A DNA stretch of 64,000 nucleotides, taken from assembly GCF_937616625.2 (NCBI RefSeq), contig NC_065570.1, forward strand, positions 13,402,001 to 13,466,000, read 5' to 3'. The notes under the pieces are model-generated. The model was not told the DNA's origin, made no database searches, and worked only from the letters and a program-made list of their open reading frames with translations. Positions 1 to 10,557 of the stretch are shown here, piece by piece. Numbering within the stretch: the stretch's first letter is position 1; every line of letters starts with the position of its first letter. The stretch comes from Mercurialis annua. Taxonomy: Eukaryota > Streptophyta > Magnoliopsida > Malpighiales > Euphorbiaceae. The translations under genes and the position numbers were made by a program.

Positions 1-237
1 ATACATGATATATAAATAAAAAAAGATGAACCAATAACAATAAAATTTATCACAAACTGAAGTTAATTTTTGAGTTTATATTTAAAAATATAAACATTTG
101 CAACTTTGTATTTTTTAATTATTTAACTATTATATTGAATACATATGTTTGCCTTGTGCTCTCTACCGTATTCTTGTTTTCAATCTCCATTCTTCTTTAC
201 AAGTTCGACAACACTTAAACTATTTTTCTCTATTAAA

Positions 238-275
238 TCACTTTCAACACTCTTCGCCATCAATTGGGGATGCAT
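238..275 (+). repeat. 38-bp direct repeat, copy 1
   Basis: This sequence recurs at 377-414 with one mismatch (g to a). The two copies flank a 101-bp stretch ending in a CACTA-type terminus. The arrangement could be a long duplication made during insertion or repair, or an old tandem duplication. Confidence 0.85.
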
Positions 276-376
276 CAACTATTTATCTTTTTACCAACGG
301 AAAACTTAATTTACCAACGGATTTCAGCCTTTTGCCACGAAAAAATCTGTTGCTAAAATGCAGTTTTCTAGTAGTG
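276..376 (-). mobile_element. CACTA (En/Spm) transposon terminus, fragment
   Basis: Read on the minus strand from 376 the sequence begins CACTACTAGAAAA, the classic CACTA terminal inverted repeat. It is followed by the subterminal motifs usual in plant CACTA ends (TTTTAGCAAC, AAATCCGTTGGTAAA). Only about 100 bp of one end is present, with no matching opposite end nearby. It is a remnant between two 38-bp direct repeats. The family is inferred from the terminal motif only. Confidence 0.6.
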
Positions 377-414
377 TCACTTTCAACACTCTTCGCCATC
401 AATTAGGGATGCAT
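377..414 (+). repeat. 38-bp direct repeat, copy 2
   Basis: Second copy of the 238-275 repeat. It starts directly after the CACTA-type end at 376. Confidence 0.85.
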
Positions 415-420
415 ATATGA

Positions 421-573
421 TGAATTACCTTCTTTACCCATCGATTCGTCATTGTCGCCTGAAGATGTACTCATCTTTTCCCCTAATTTGGTGTCTACAT
501 GGATTGGGCAGGTGGAGAACATGTTGATGAGTGACGGGCTCGAGGAAGTCTGTCTCGTCCAGAATTGTATTTT
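421..573 (+). other. Possible exon fragment, unknown
   Basis: One frame starting at gaattacc stays open for about 50 codons, with balanced, non-repetitive composition (LPIDSSLSPEDV... STWIGQVENML). It is followed by a possible donor (GTATTT) near 566. No start codon, partner exon or family could be recognised. It could be a gene remnant or a chance open frame. Confidence 0.2.
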
Positions 574-1375
574 TTTCTTAATTTCTTTAAATATAATCAG
601 TAGGAGCCCTGGAAAATGGTGAGAGTTAAAGGAAGAAGAAAGTGTAGATTACATGTGTTGCTCTCTTAAAAAAAATTAAATCAAGCTGACATATGTAGGG
701 TAGAGATGCATTACGTGAAACATGTAAATATTTTCCATTATTAGCTAATAAATGCAAACCATAAATTAGCATTGATGAAAGAGAATTAGAGACTTAGCAT
801 TTTTATAATAAAGGCCTGTTTTTAGCCTAATTTTGTAATTTTTCCTTAAAAATCATAGGAAAATACTAAAGGGCTTAGCATAAGAGCATCCGCAACGGTT
901 TACACTTTAATGGATGTAATAGCATGCCACATCATCATTTTATTATACTCTCCTCCATTATACTTTTCTACACTATCAATTATACTTTTAAAGTATAATA
1001 AACAGGTCCCATAATATTTACTTTTTTTATTTTTACCATATTTATATCTAGAACAACTTATTTTCATAATATATTTATAGTATAACCTATTTGTATAATA
1101 GATTTTAAATAATTAACAAATACTAAAAACTAATATAAATTTATTTATTTAATGAAAAATATTTTATTAGAATATGGCTAATTTAAAGTACATAGACTAA
1201 TTTAATAAATATTAATCTTCATCATTAACACTACATTACATGAAATTTAAATTGAACTACATAACATGAAATTTAAACTACACTGCATTATATAAAATTT
1301 TAATTACACTACATCACATTAATTTATGCTAAGCTATATTTCACCATAAGGATGTAGCACATTTGCTCATGAATC

Positions 1376-1725
1376 TTACGTTGTTCCTCTGCCATCCCTT
1401 TGCTGAAAAAGCTCACGAGCATGTTGTTTGAGTTGATCGTCGTTCCACCCGCTATGATGTTCTTCGACCAACTTATTATAAAGTTGGTTGAAGTCATTAA
1501 CCATACGAGAAATCGAATGCCAATTTGATTTTACAGCTTTTTTCATTTTTTTGACATTTGGATGTTCGATGCACATTGTAGTATGTAGTGATGCGATTTG
1601 AAAATTTTGTTTTACTTTGAGAATTACCGGTAATACTACAGTTTGAAATTGTGAGCCAAGCACTTGCAAGTACTTTGTCATCTTCAACGCTCCATGGAAT
1701 ACGGTTTCCGTCAATTTCTTTAATT
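1376..1725 (-). pseudogene. PIF/Harbinger ORF1 (Myb/SANT-like), C-terminal part
   Basis: Minus-strand translation just inside the copia insertion point reads a SANT/Myb-like start (WSVEDDKVLASAWLTIS). After a frame change it continues with the helix block usual in plant ORF1 proteins, which databases often misname 'glutathione S-transferase T3-like' (WHSISRMVNDFNQLYNKLVE, then SGWNDDQ). ORF1 proteins of this superfamily bind DNA and help the separately encoded transposase act on element ends. This copy has lost its frame, ends early in a stop and is separated from its N-terminus (9799-10197) by 8 kb of copia sequence. It is non-functional. Confidence 0.7.
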
Positions 1726-1730
1726 GGATC

Positions 1731-2103
1731 TGTTGTAATATGCGGAAATAATATAGGATCGTTCTAGACATATCTCTTGTTGATTCCACAAGTTTGAATG
1801 ATTTATGTCACTAAGTCTTAAGTATTTTTACTATAAAAAATACTAGTAATCCACCACCTTGTGTACTATCTTTATTGTGTATATTTAGAGAGTGTTTTTA
1901 TGATTCAAACAATTAGTTTGATATGTAATATAATACATATATATATATATATATATAAACATCAATTGGGTGCCATGAATAGGTGTAACTTTCCAATAAG
2001 TTACCACCTTTCATTAAAGGTTGCAACATTCTCTCATGCAAACCCATATTGGGTAATTGGGTTCGGGTCAATCCGTCATGGGCGACCCGACCATATACCA
2101 ACA
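1731..2103 (-). repeat. Copia 3' LTR (373 bp)
   Basis: Direct copy of 9412-9793 in the same orientation, with TGTTG...CAACA ends. A purine-rich tract (GAGTGGGAGA on the minus strand) sits against its 5' edge at 2104-2113 and is the likely polypurine tract. It contains a longer (TA)n run than the other LTR. Confidence 0.93.
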
Positions 2104-3150
2104 TCTCCCACTCGCACATGACGGCTTAGACCTCATTGCAAGATTTTCTAAATAAAAAAAATATAATCATAATTTCATACTAGTACACAGGTCGTGCGAC
2201 CTAGGGAGTATATCTGCACTCGGGAGCTTATAGCTATGCATCTGTTAGGAATAACATAACAGCTTCTACCCTTAAAAATAAATTATAACTATTCTTGCAG
2301 TATCCTAGATTTATCCTTTTTGAAATGATAAACTCTAATCCCTCACAGAGCATGTTAAAGAACATATATACTTGTGTATTCATTATCAAGTCACATTTCT
2401 TTAAAAAAACATGACAAGATTGGCGCCAATGAACACACTGAATCAAATTTTCCTTTCTTACTCAAAATTTACAATTTTATACATAGTTGCTTTTCTAGAC
2501 ATGTTCCATAGGCCGAATCATCCATAACCATAGGTAGCAAGCTAAGATAGCAAACACCATGAATAAAACGTAAACAGTAGTAAAAAGTATAAGGGTACAA
2601 TCATAAGGAAAATATTTATCCTTATATGGTCTCATACAGTGAAGAAGCAGGGAATCATTCTCCCACTACCTTCTTGGTCGTCCAAGCACACATGGTATGA
2701 ATCATGTGCTACAGCATTCTTTATATCTTTAATGTCAAATAAAATATTGTATGGATCTTACTTCAGTCATTTCTCAACGCCTAACTTGAATTCTCAAAAC
2801 TCTTACTCTTAGCAGGTAATAATGAGAACTCACATCCGGCTATCACAGATCACTTGGATTCAGGCAATCCAAAACGGTTATAAATATAGTATATAACCTC
2901 ATCCCATTCTTGTGAGGCGATAAACCTAACATCATATCTCATCTTCACTCGCTCTTCTAGCGCTAGAGGCAACCACTCGTGTGAGTGAGCCGATCTAAAA
3001 TCTGTGTGACATCATTATTGTGCTTTTAACAAATAACATATGTGGTGTGTATGATATAAAAATTAATGATAAACCATAATACTCATTTTTGCAAACGTCT
3101 TATAAGTACAATACAAGCTCAACGAAATATTCATAGATAAATACAATTAT
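2104..3150 (-). other. Copia 3' untranslated region
   Basis: About 1 kb between the end of the RNase H frame and the 3' LTR. No domain or convincing reading frame is visible. Such a long 3' untranslated stretch is at the upper end for copia and may include degenerated sequence. Confidence 0.6.
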
Positions 3151-6100
3151 CTAAATTCTACGCAATCCTAGAGATTTAACATGTGCAAGGAATACATCTC
3201 TTGGGATTGGTTTAGTAAGGGGATCAACTACCATTTGATGCGTAGAAATATATTGTACTACCACTTCTCTTTTGGCGATTATGTCTCTAACGTAGTTATA
3301 CTTGGTATCAATGTGTTTGGTTCTACTATGGAATTTTGGATCTTTGGTGTAAGCAATTGCTGCTAGATTATCACAATGAAGTGTAATAGCACCTTCATTC
3401 TCATTTTTAAAACCCAAATTTCAAAAAAATCTTCTTAACCGAACAACTTCTTGCACAGCTGTAGAACATGCTATGAATTCAGCTTCCATAGTTGATAAAG
3501 CTATGCTCGTTTGTTTCTTACTACACCAAGAGATGCCACCTTTATTAAGTAAGAAAACAAAACCAGATATCTAAATATCCAATGAGACGCATTTCAGATC
3601 CTTGATAACATAAACAGTAATTCTTGGTGCCTTTTAGATATCTGAATATCCTTTTCACCGCTTTCCAATGCTCACGTCCGGGATTGGATTGATACCGGCT
3701 GACTAGCCCAACAACAAAACTATGTCTGGGCAAGTGCACATCATAGCATACATTAGACTTCCTACAGCACTAGCATATGGTACAATGGACATCTCTTTTT
3801 GTTCTTGTGGATTGTTAGGACACATTGTTATACATAAAGCATCACATTTTGATATTGGAGTATCCATGGGCTTACAAGTACTCATATTGAAGCGCTCCAT
3901 AACCTTTTGGATGTAATCCTCTTGTGACAGAGCCAAAAGTTTCTTAGAGCGATCTCTTTTTATTTTAACTCCCAATATGTAGTCTGTCTCGCCCATATCT
4001 TTCATGTCAAAGTTTGTGGATAACCATCTCTTAATGGTTATGACATACTCTTTGTCATTTCCAGCAATCAAAATATCATCAACATAAAGAGATAGAATTG
4101 CAAATTTTTCTTCAGATCTTGTGATATAAACACAGTGCTCTTCTTCAATCATCTTAAAATCACAGGTTAAAATAGCCTTGTGAAATTTAAGGTACCACTG
4201 TCTTGATGACTGTTTCAGGCCATAAATTGATCTTTGGAGCTTGCATAATTTGCGCTTTTGACCTTTAACAACAAAACCTACAGGCTACTCTATGTTGATT
4301 TCTTCATCTAGTTCTCCATTAAGGAAAGCTGTTTTAACATCCATTTGATGCAATTCTAAATCTAAATTCGCCACAATTGCCAAAATAAGGCGAATTGAGG
4401 AAAACCTGACTACGGGTGAAAACGTTTCCTCATAGTCTATTCCCTCTTGTTGAGTATAACCTTTTGCTACTAAGCGAGCTTTATATCTATCAATGGAAAC
4501 ATCCGCTTTACGCTTTATTTTAAGAATCCATTTGTTTCCAATGGCTTTGCGTCCATGCGGTAAGTCAACCAAGTTCCAAACTTGATTTACTTTCATATAT
4601 TTCATTTCTTCTTCCAATGCAACTTTCCATTGTTCCTTTGCAAGACACTCAAGTGCCTCTTTAATTGTTTTGGGTTCATTATCATCAGTAGGAGTAACGA
4701 TATAGGCTTCATTTTCTATAGCAAAACGCCTTTTCGGAATTTTCGAACGTATACTCCTTCGTAAGTGAGAACTATCGTCTTCACCAATTGAAGATGGTTC
4801 AGATTCCTCAACTCTCTTACTCAATTGAGATGGGGTAAGAAACCCTTGTGTGCTCCCACTATCAAAAATAGGATTAGGTACCTCACTTTGAGGTTCAACT
4901 ATTTGTTGATTTAAATCAACTTCTCCTTCTTCTTGAATCTCATAAAGATGATAATCTCTATCCACATTTTCCTTTGTAGGAAAATTATCTTCAATGAAAG
5001 TGACATCTCTGGACTCAATTTCAGTTTTCCTTCCATCATTATCCTCACCAATAAAAACATAACGTTTTGAGTTTTCAGAGTATCGAATAAAGATACATTT
5101 CTTTCCTCTTCGTCCTAATTTATCAAATTTGTGGGAAGAAACAAGGATGTATGCTGCAGATCCCCAAGGACGCAACTCACTCAAATTGGGTTTTCTTTTA
5201 GCCCATAACTCATAAGGTATTGAGGATACTGATTTTGAAGGTACTCGGTTAAGTACATAAGCTGCTGTTAATAATGCATCACCCCAAAAATGAACTGGGA
5301 GATTAGCTTGAGCCATCATAGACCTAACCATTTCAAGCAAAGTTCTATTCCTGCGCTCGGCAACACCATTTTGTTGCGGAGTTCTAGGAGTAGTTAATTG
5401 CCTCATTATACCTTTTTCTTCACACAATTCTTTAAATTGGTCTGATAGATACTCTCGACCTCGATCAGTCCTTAAGGCTTTAACCGTTTTATCTAATTGA
5501 TTCTCGACCTCATTTAAATACTTTTTAAAGCAATCTAATGCTTCCGATTTATGGGAGATCAAATAGACAATGACCATATCGAGTGAAGTCATCTATAAAA
5601 ATAATGAAATATGAAGCACCATGTCTTGCTCTAACATTCATTGGTCAACAAATGTCTGAATGTATAAGTTGCAAAGGAAATTCAGCTCGTTTACCCTTTA
5701 CAAAAGGTTTTCTAGTTGTTTTTCCTTGTAAGCAAAACTCACAAGTGGGCAAAATGAATTTCGTGTTTGATACTAAAAGACCATCGCGTGCCAATCTATT
5801 CATTCTATCTTGCCCAATATGTCCTAATTTAGCGTGCCATAAACAAGCATCCATATCATGATTGCTAGATTGAGAAAATAATGAAAAACAAACATCACTA
5901 TTAATAGAATAACATTTGGTGTTCAACACCATAAAACCATCCACAATAAATCCACAACCATAATACAAATTACCACTAGAAATATTAACATAATCATCTT
6001 GAAAATATAAACCAAATCCTAATTTCAACAAAGCAATAACGGAGACCAGATTTCGTCGGATTTCAGGAGCATAAAGGACATCATGTAGATAAAGAATTTG

Positions 6101-6349
6101 GCCTTCTTGCAAAATCAATTTGCATGTACCAATTCCTTTGACTTTAACTCTTGCGTTGTTGCCAACATATATCCATTTAGAGACACTCGGAATCCGACGA
6201 AACTCCACAAATTCATTTCTGTCTCTAGCTACGTGGTCGGTTGCCCCTGAGTCTGCAATCCACATAGGATGAGATTCGGTTAGCAAAACAGTACTAGAAA
6301 CAAAAACTTTAGAAACAAAACTTCTTTTTGAAGAAGTAAGATAAGACAT
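3151..6349 (-). pseudogene. Copia pol: protease, integrase, reverse transcriptase, RNase H
   Basis: In order on the minus strand are: protease with the D-S-G active site (near 6253); the integrase HHCC zinc region (LWHAKLGH ... CEFC) and DDE core (HSD, TDRG, AERRN); reverse transcriptase with QMDVKTAFLNGEL and the catalytic YVDD; and RNase H with GYLD, MEAEF, CDNLA and DPLTK. All catalytic landmarks survive. The frame is broken by a stop near 5645, a one-base insertion near 5590, a stop near 4285, and further shifts around 3703-3740 and 3417. The polyprotein would normally cleave itself and copy and integrate the element. This copy cannot make a complete product. Confidence 0.9.
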
Positions 6350-7222
6350 TACCTTTTTAGGCTCAGTGCACTCACGAGCAAAGTGACCCATTTTGCCACA
6401 ATTGTAACAGGTCGACTTAGTCTTATCCTTTTTGCCACCGCGCTGTCCTCTTTTGCGCTTTTGGTGCTTGTTTCCACCTATTGGTCCCAATCCAGCTACA
6501 TCCATTTTGCCTTTATTTTTCCAACTCTTTTTAGACCACTTGCGCTTATTACCACCTTGTTTGAAACTAGATTCCGCAACATATGCTTGAATATTAGGCT
6601 TAGCAGCCTCAAGGCGCTCATCCTCAAGTTCCAAATGGCGCGCGATGTTACCAAAAGTCTTAATATTTTCATTGTGAGTCATATTCACTTTCATATGCTC
6701 CCAATTATTAGGCAAAGATCGAATGACTGCTTGGACTTGCCTTTCATTAGTGAGGTTATGTCCGGCTGATTTCAATTCCATTATCATATTTGACATATCC
6801 CTCAAATGTTGTTTCATTGAATTATTATGGACTTTTTTTATACGTGTCGAATTTGATAGTCATCTGCCTTAGTTTGGAGACAGTAGTTCCTCCAAACTTC
6901 TCGCGCAAAGCGACCCACATGGCATTAGCAGTAGAATACTGCTGATACTCATACACCAAATCATCATTCATGGAACTTATAAGGATTCCTCTTGCAGTTG
7001 AATCTTTTTTCCTCCAAATAGTGTATGAGCCATGTCACGCTTAAATTGCGTATCGTTGACATTAACCTCATCAGCCATTGGTTCATCCATTGCATTATTA
7101 ATAGCATCGAGAGCTTCTTGCTCCTTAAGTACATAATGCATTTTCAGATGCCATATGTTATAGTTGTCACCATTAAGTTTTTCACCCTTATTGAGCTCGG
7201 CTATGATATTTTTTGAAGCCAT
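6350..7222 (-). pseudogene. Copia gag
   Basis: The start at 7222 (MASKNIIAEL) is followed by the usual copia gag opening with NGDNYNIWHLKMHYVL. The frame stops near 6977 and resumes from 6817 with gag helices and a CCHC zinc knuckle (CYNCGKMGHFAREC, residues 137-150 of that open frame) preceded by a Lys/Arg-rich stretch. Gag forms the particle and binds the RNA through the knuckle. Between the two pieces the frame is lost, so this is a broken copy. Confidence 0.88.
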
Positions 7223-7528
7223 TTAAATTCAATAATAACTACAAAGAGACATATTTAATGCAAAAATTAATTTACTATGCAATCATACACATCATCATAT
7301 TTATCTAGTCGCTATTTCAATCTAAGTTAAAAAAATATTCATATGAACTAGAACCAAAAGTTCACTATGTTCCCAATCAAATTCATCATTCAAATGTTCA
7401 ATTTTCTTTAACTTAATTTAAATTTGCGCCATTTTATTTTTAGATGAGAACAACAAATTCTACCAATTAAAGAATGCCCATTTCATAAAATATTTATTGG
7501 AATAATATACAAATAATGCACAAATATT

Positions 7529-8230
7529 TCAACAAATATAATAAAACAACAACACAAAATAAAATACATTAGGAATCGATTCTTCAACCTTTTTCATTTC
7601 CAAAATGGTAGAACTCAAATTCTTTAACCAAGGATAGCTAGAAACTGGATTTCTAGAAGTCCTCAAAGTGGAGCTAACAGGCAAAGTCGAAGACTTGTTC
7701 AAATTCTTCCAAGTATAATCATCTAAAAATAGATAGACCAATCTTTTATAAACATCGGTCTTTCCATTTAACATGTCTTTCGTATCTTTACTAAAATGAT
7801 TTAAATCTTCATTAAATTCTTCCGACCAAAAACTATCAAGTTACTGTTGAAAATACTCTGAAAGTGTCTTACGTAAGCCTTTATACTTTTGCCTGTTACT
7901 TAAAACTTCTCCACTATGAGTTATGGTCTGAAGCATTCCATTAACAATTATAATATGATCAATAATGTCACTTTTCGGTTCCATCTTATAGTTTGCGAGA
8001 TTAATTTTCAATGATCGCAGTCTATCTTTTCCCGTTTGAGATCTCAAAGCTATAGAAGTTCTTTGAATTCTGCTCATGCCAGGAACCCATTTGTTCCGAT
8101 GATCTTTCCTATACTTTCCGAGTCTCGAAAATCTCCTCAAACGAGACATAATTCTCATGAGAGATCTGAGGAAAAATAGATTTTTATTAAAATAAATCTC
8201 AAAAATCAATTTAAAATTTATATGCACCAT
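7529..8230 (-). other. Copia leader with unexplained open frames
   Basis: The leader between primer-binding site and gag is about 2.2 kb, long for copia. Two minus-strand frames (8230-7841 and 7774-7529) read almost continuously through one stop, with ordinary amino-acid composition (for example HRNKWVPGMSR and YKGLRKTLSEYF). No known domain was recognised. It could be a captured host fragment, an extra gene of the element or chance. Confidence 0.3.
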
Positions 8231-8627
8231 AACTCAAGAATATTCACCAAAAAATAAACATTTATTGATGTAGGGGTATAAATTAAGTTTAGAAAATTAA
8301 ATTAAATAATTACATAATTCTCTAACACTTACATACAATTTTTATAAATTTTTTAAATGAAAATTCAAAAAATATTGCATTTAATCAAGTAAATGATTAA
8401 AAAAAAATTCAAAACACATAAGTAGAAAAATATTTTTCTCCCACTGAAACTCAACAATATTTAAAATATTGAAATATTTTTCTATATTTAATTTCTGTCA
8501 AAAATAATTTATTTTGAATTTTGAACTAATACGCAATAATAAATTAAACTTAAATAATAAGTATTTCGGAAAAATATAAAAAATATACCAAAAATTCAGA
8601 AATTTAATTTACATTTTTCAGTGGTGT

Positions 8628-8805
8628 TTCAGAATTTTTTCGACCCCCGGAAGGGCTTCCACGCGCCCCCACTGCGCGTGGGACTGTTCAATGCACCGAC
8701 TGCTTATGCAGCCAGTCCCAGTCACGCGTGCGTAGCGTGTCATACACGCGCCGCCGTGACTTCACATCCCGACTCCGAAATTTTTCCTACCCCCCCTATT
8801 TATGG
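8628..8805. other. GC-rich island in the copia leader
   Basis: In an otherwise very AT-rich leader this stretch is rich in C and G and contains short inverted pieces (CCACGCG facing CGCGTGG within 25 bp, and repeated ACGCG). It could fold in the genomic RNA, for packaging, dimerisation or ribosome shunting, or be acquired sequence. No coding sense was found. Confidence 0.45.
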
Positions 8806-9398
8806 CTATTCTGAGTTCAACGGTGCAATCGGAGTTTAATTCTTACATTGTTTGATATGGGTGTGAATCTCAAACTCCATTAAAGAGAGTGTAAAACACA
8901 CTTTATCTTCAATAGTTGCACCCTTTGAGTGAAAACTTTCCTGGTTTCAATTTTTCATGGTGGTATGTTCAAAAATTCATAACTTTTACTACATAAATCC
9001 GTTTTAGATGATCTTTATATCATTTTGAAGATGACGTTACGTAATTTTCATATACATAATTTTTACCGAATTATCAGTTATAAGAATGGTCGCAAAAATA
9101 TGTCAAAGTTGCTGAAAAAACACAAAATTTCAAAATTTCTAGAATTGAAATTTTTAACTATCCAACTTTGAATCATCATAATTTTTACTATACTAATCCA
9201 AATTTCGTGTCCTTTATACCGTTTTAAGGATTGCCCATTATACTTTAATAATATATACATTATACATCATGAAACACATAAATTAGATATTCAAAAAACA
9301 TACAAAGTATAGCAAATAATGATGCATTTAACATAGAAAATTAATTTTTCAAATATCATGAATTTTAATCAAATAAAACATAGAAATCAACATTATAA

Positions 9399-9410
9399 GC
9401 TCTGATGCCA
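9399..9410 (-). other. Copia primer-binding site
   Basis: One base after the 5' LTR the minus strand reads TGGCATCAGAGC. This differs by one base from TGGTATCAGAGC, the usual plant copia site matching the 3' end of initiator methionine tRNA. Confidence 0.85.
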
Positions 9411-9411
9411 G

Positions 9412-9793
9412 TGTTGTAATATGCGAAAATAATATCGGATCGTTCTAGACATACCTCTTATTGATTTCACAAGTTTGAATGATCTATGTCACTAAGTCTT
9501 GAGTATTTTTACTATGAAAAATACTTGTAATCCACCACCTTGTGTACTATCTTTATTGTGTATATTTAGAGAGTGTTTTTATGATTTAATCAATTAGTTT
9601 GATATGTAATATAATACATATATATATAAACATCAATTGGGTGCCATGAATAGGTGTAACTTTCCAATAAGTTACCACCTTTCATGGAGTTGCAACCTCT
9701 CATTAAAGGTTGCAACATTCTCTCATGCAAACCCATATTGGATAATTGGATTCGGGTCAATCCGTCATGGGAGACCCAAATCATATACCAACA
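9412..9793 (-). repeat. Copia 5' LTR (382 bp)
   Basis: Direct copy of 1731-2103. It carries an extra 18-bp block (near 9684-9702) and a shorter TA run. The GGATC target duplication follows at 9794-9798. Confidence 0.93.
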
Positions 9794-9798
9794 GGATC

Positions 9799-10197
9799 AC
9801 TAGTGATAATTTTCCGATACCTGGTTGAGTAGAAAATTCTGGTATTTGAGTATCGAAATTAGACTTCGTTATTGTATTATCTTGCGTCGGACAACAATCA
9901 ATATTTTTTCTTGCATCACTTGGAGTTGTTTGGCTTCCATAACCTTCATTAGGATTGTGATATCCCGAATTAAACCCTCCCATCATGGGATACGAAAAAT
10001 GGATATGGAATGCCGGGAGAGTTTCGAAAATTTGGGTTTGAAACATGAGGAGGATATGCAAAATTTTGCATATTTGGAGAAATATTTGAGTATAAAAATT
10101 TTGATGTATTTGAATGATTTTGATTTTGTGGAGATGAGTAATTTTCTATATTTGAATTGGTAAATAAATTATGAAATTTTTGTAAATTTTCATCCAT
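9799..10197 (-). pseudogene. PIF/Harbinger ORF1, N-terminal part
   Basis: From 10197 the minus strand reads a low-complexity N-terminus rich in Asn, Gln, Ser and Phe (MDENLQKFHNLF...) as in plant PIF ORF1 proteins. It changes frame near 10000 and runs to the copia insertion site. Across the insertion, removing the duplicated GGATC lets one frame continue into SDPIKEIDGNRIPWS at 1725. That shows both pieces were one gene before the copia element arrived. The pieces are not in one frame throughout. Confidence 0.65.
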
Positions 10198-10354
10198 AAC
10201 TTAAAATATTTAGTATAGAAATTGATGAATATAATAAAATATTGTAAGAGAGATCTAAAATAATTTAAAGAATTGTATGTAGGAAATATCTTTTGAATAT
10301 TTATAGATAAAATTGTAACTTTTTTTAATATTGAAACATACAAACCAAATTTAA

Positions 10355-10391
10355 TTTCTTACCGTTACCTAGTGTAGGCAACAGTAAGAAA
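10355..10391. repeat. Imperfect hairpin 1 near the PIF end
   Basis: An inverted repeat (TTTCTTAC...GTAAGAAA plus partial inner pairing), the first of three hairpins in a row. Confidence 0.6.
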
Positions 10392-10392
10392 T

Positions 10393-10422
10393 CCACTTTT
10401 TACATATACATGTAAAAAGTGG
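10393..10422. repeat. 30-bp near-palindrome (hairpin 2)
   Basis: CCACTTTTTACAT faces ATGTAAAAAGTGG around a short AT core. Almost the whole 30 bp is self-complementary. Confidence 0.8.
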
Positions 10423-10470
10423 GGACCACATAATTGCTGTAATACCCATGAAACGGTTTTATTGCAATTT

Positions 10471-10509
10471 TCATTACACTTTCTCCCGCTATGGGAGAAA
10501 GTGTAATGA
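10471..10509. repeat. 17-bp perfect stem, 5-base loop (hairpin 3)
   Basis: 10471-10487 is the exact reverse complement of 10493-10509, with loop GCTAT. The pairing is perfect, unlike the degenerate surroundings, and lies 45 bp from the element end. It could be a subterminal transposase site or the loop end of a foldback structure. Confidence 0.85.
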
Positions 10510-10557
10510 TGGGTAGGACTATTATACCTTATACTATATTCATTGTGGATGCTTTAA

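Larger units (their letters stand above)
1..880. other. AT-rich flank with no complete gene
   Basis: No intact gene is visible. The stretch holds a 38-bp direct repeat, a CACTA-type terminus and a short open stretch at 421-573, each listed separately. The rest is AT-rich with no recognisable coding sequence. Confidence 0.5.
1731..9793 (-). mobile_element. Complete Ty1/copia LTR retrotransposon, mutated
   Basis: Two direct LTRs (1731-2103 and 9412-9793) start TGTTG and end CAACA. A perfect 5-bp target duplication, GGATC, lies at 1726-1730 and 9794-9798. In minus orientation the order is 5' LTR, primer-binding site, long leader, gag, protease, integrase, reverse transcriptase, RNase H, 3' LTR. 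Integrase ahead of reverse transcriptase defines copia. The LTRs differ at about 17 aligned positions plus two indels (an 18-bp block and the length of a TA run), roughly 4-5%. The genes carry several stops and frameshifts, so it is dead. It inserted into the ORF1 of an older PIF/Harbinger element. Confidence 0.93.
884..10554 (-). mobile_element. PIF/Harbinger-type element with ORF1 only, split by a copia element
   Basis: The ends are imperfect inverted repeats: 884-898 starts GAGCATCCGCAACGG and the reverse complement of 10540-10554 starts AAGCATCCACAATGA (11 of 15 match). TAA flanks both sides (881-883, 10555-10557), the 3-bp target duplication typical of PIF/Harbinger. Without the nested copia element and its 5-bp duplication the unit is about 1.6 kb. 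It carries only a Myb/SANT-like ORF1 remnant and no DDE transposase, so it would depend on a transposase supplied elsewhere. The last 200 bp before 10554 hold three consecutive hairpins. Boundaries rest on short repeats and could be off by a base. Confidence 0.72.
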
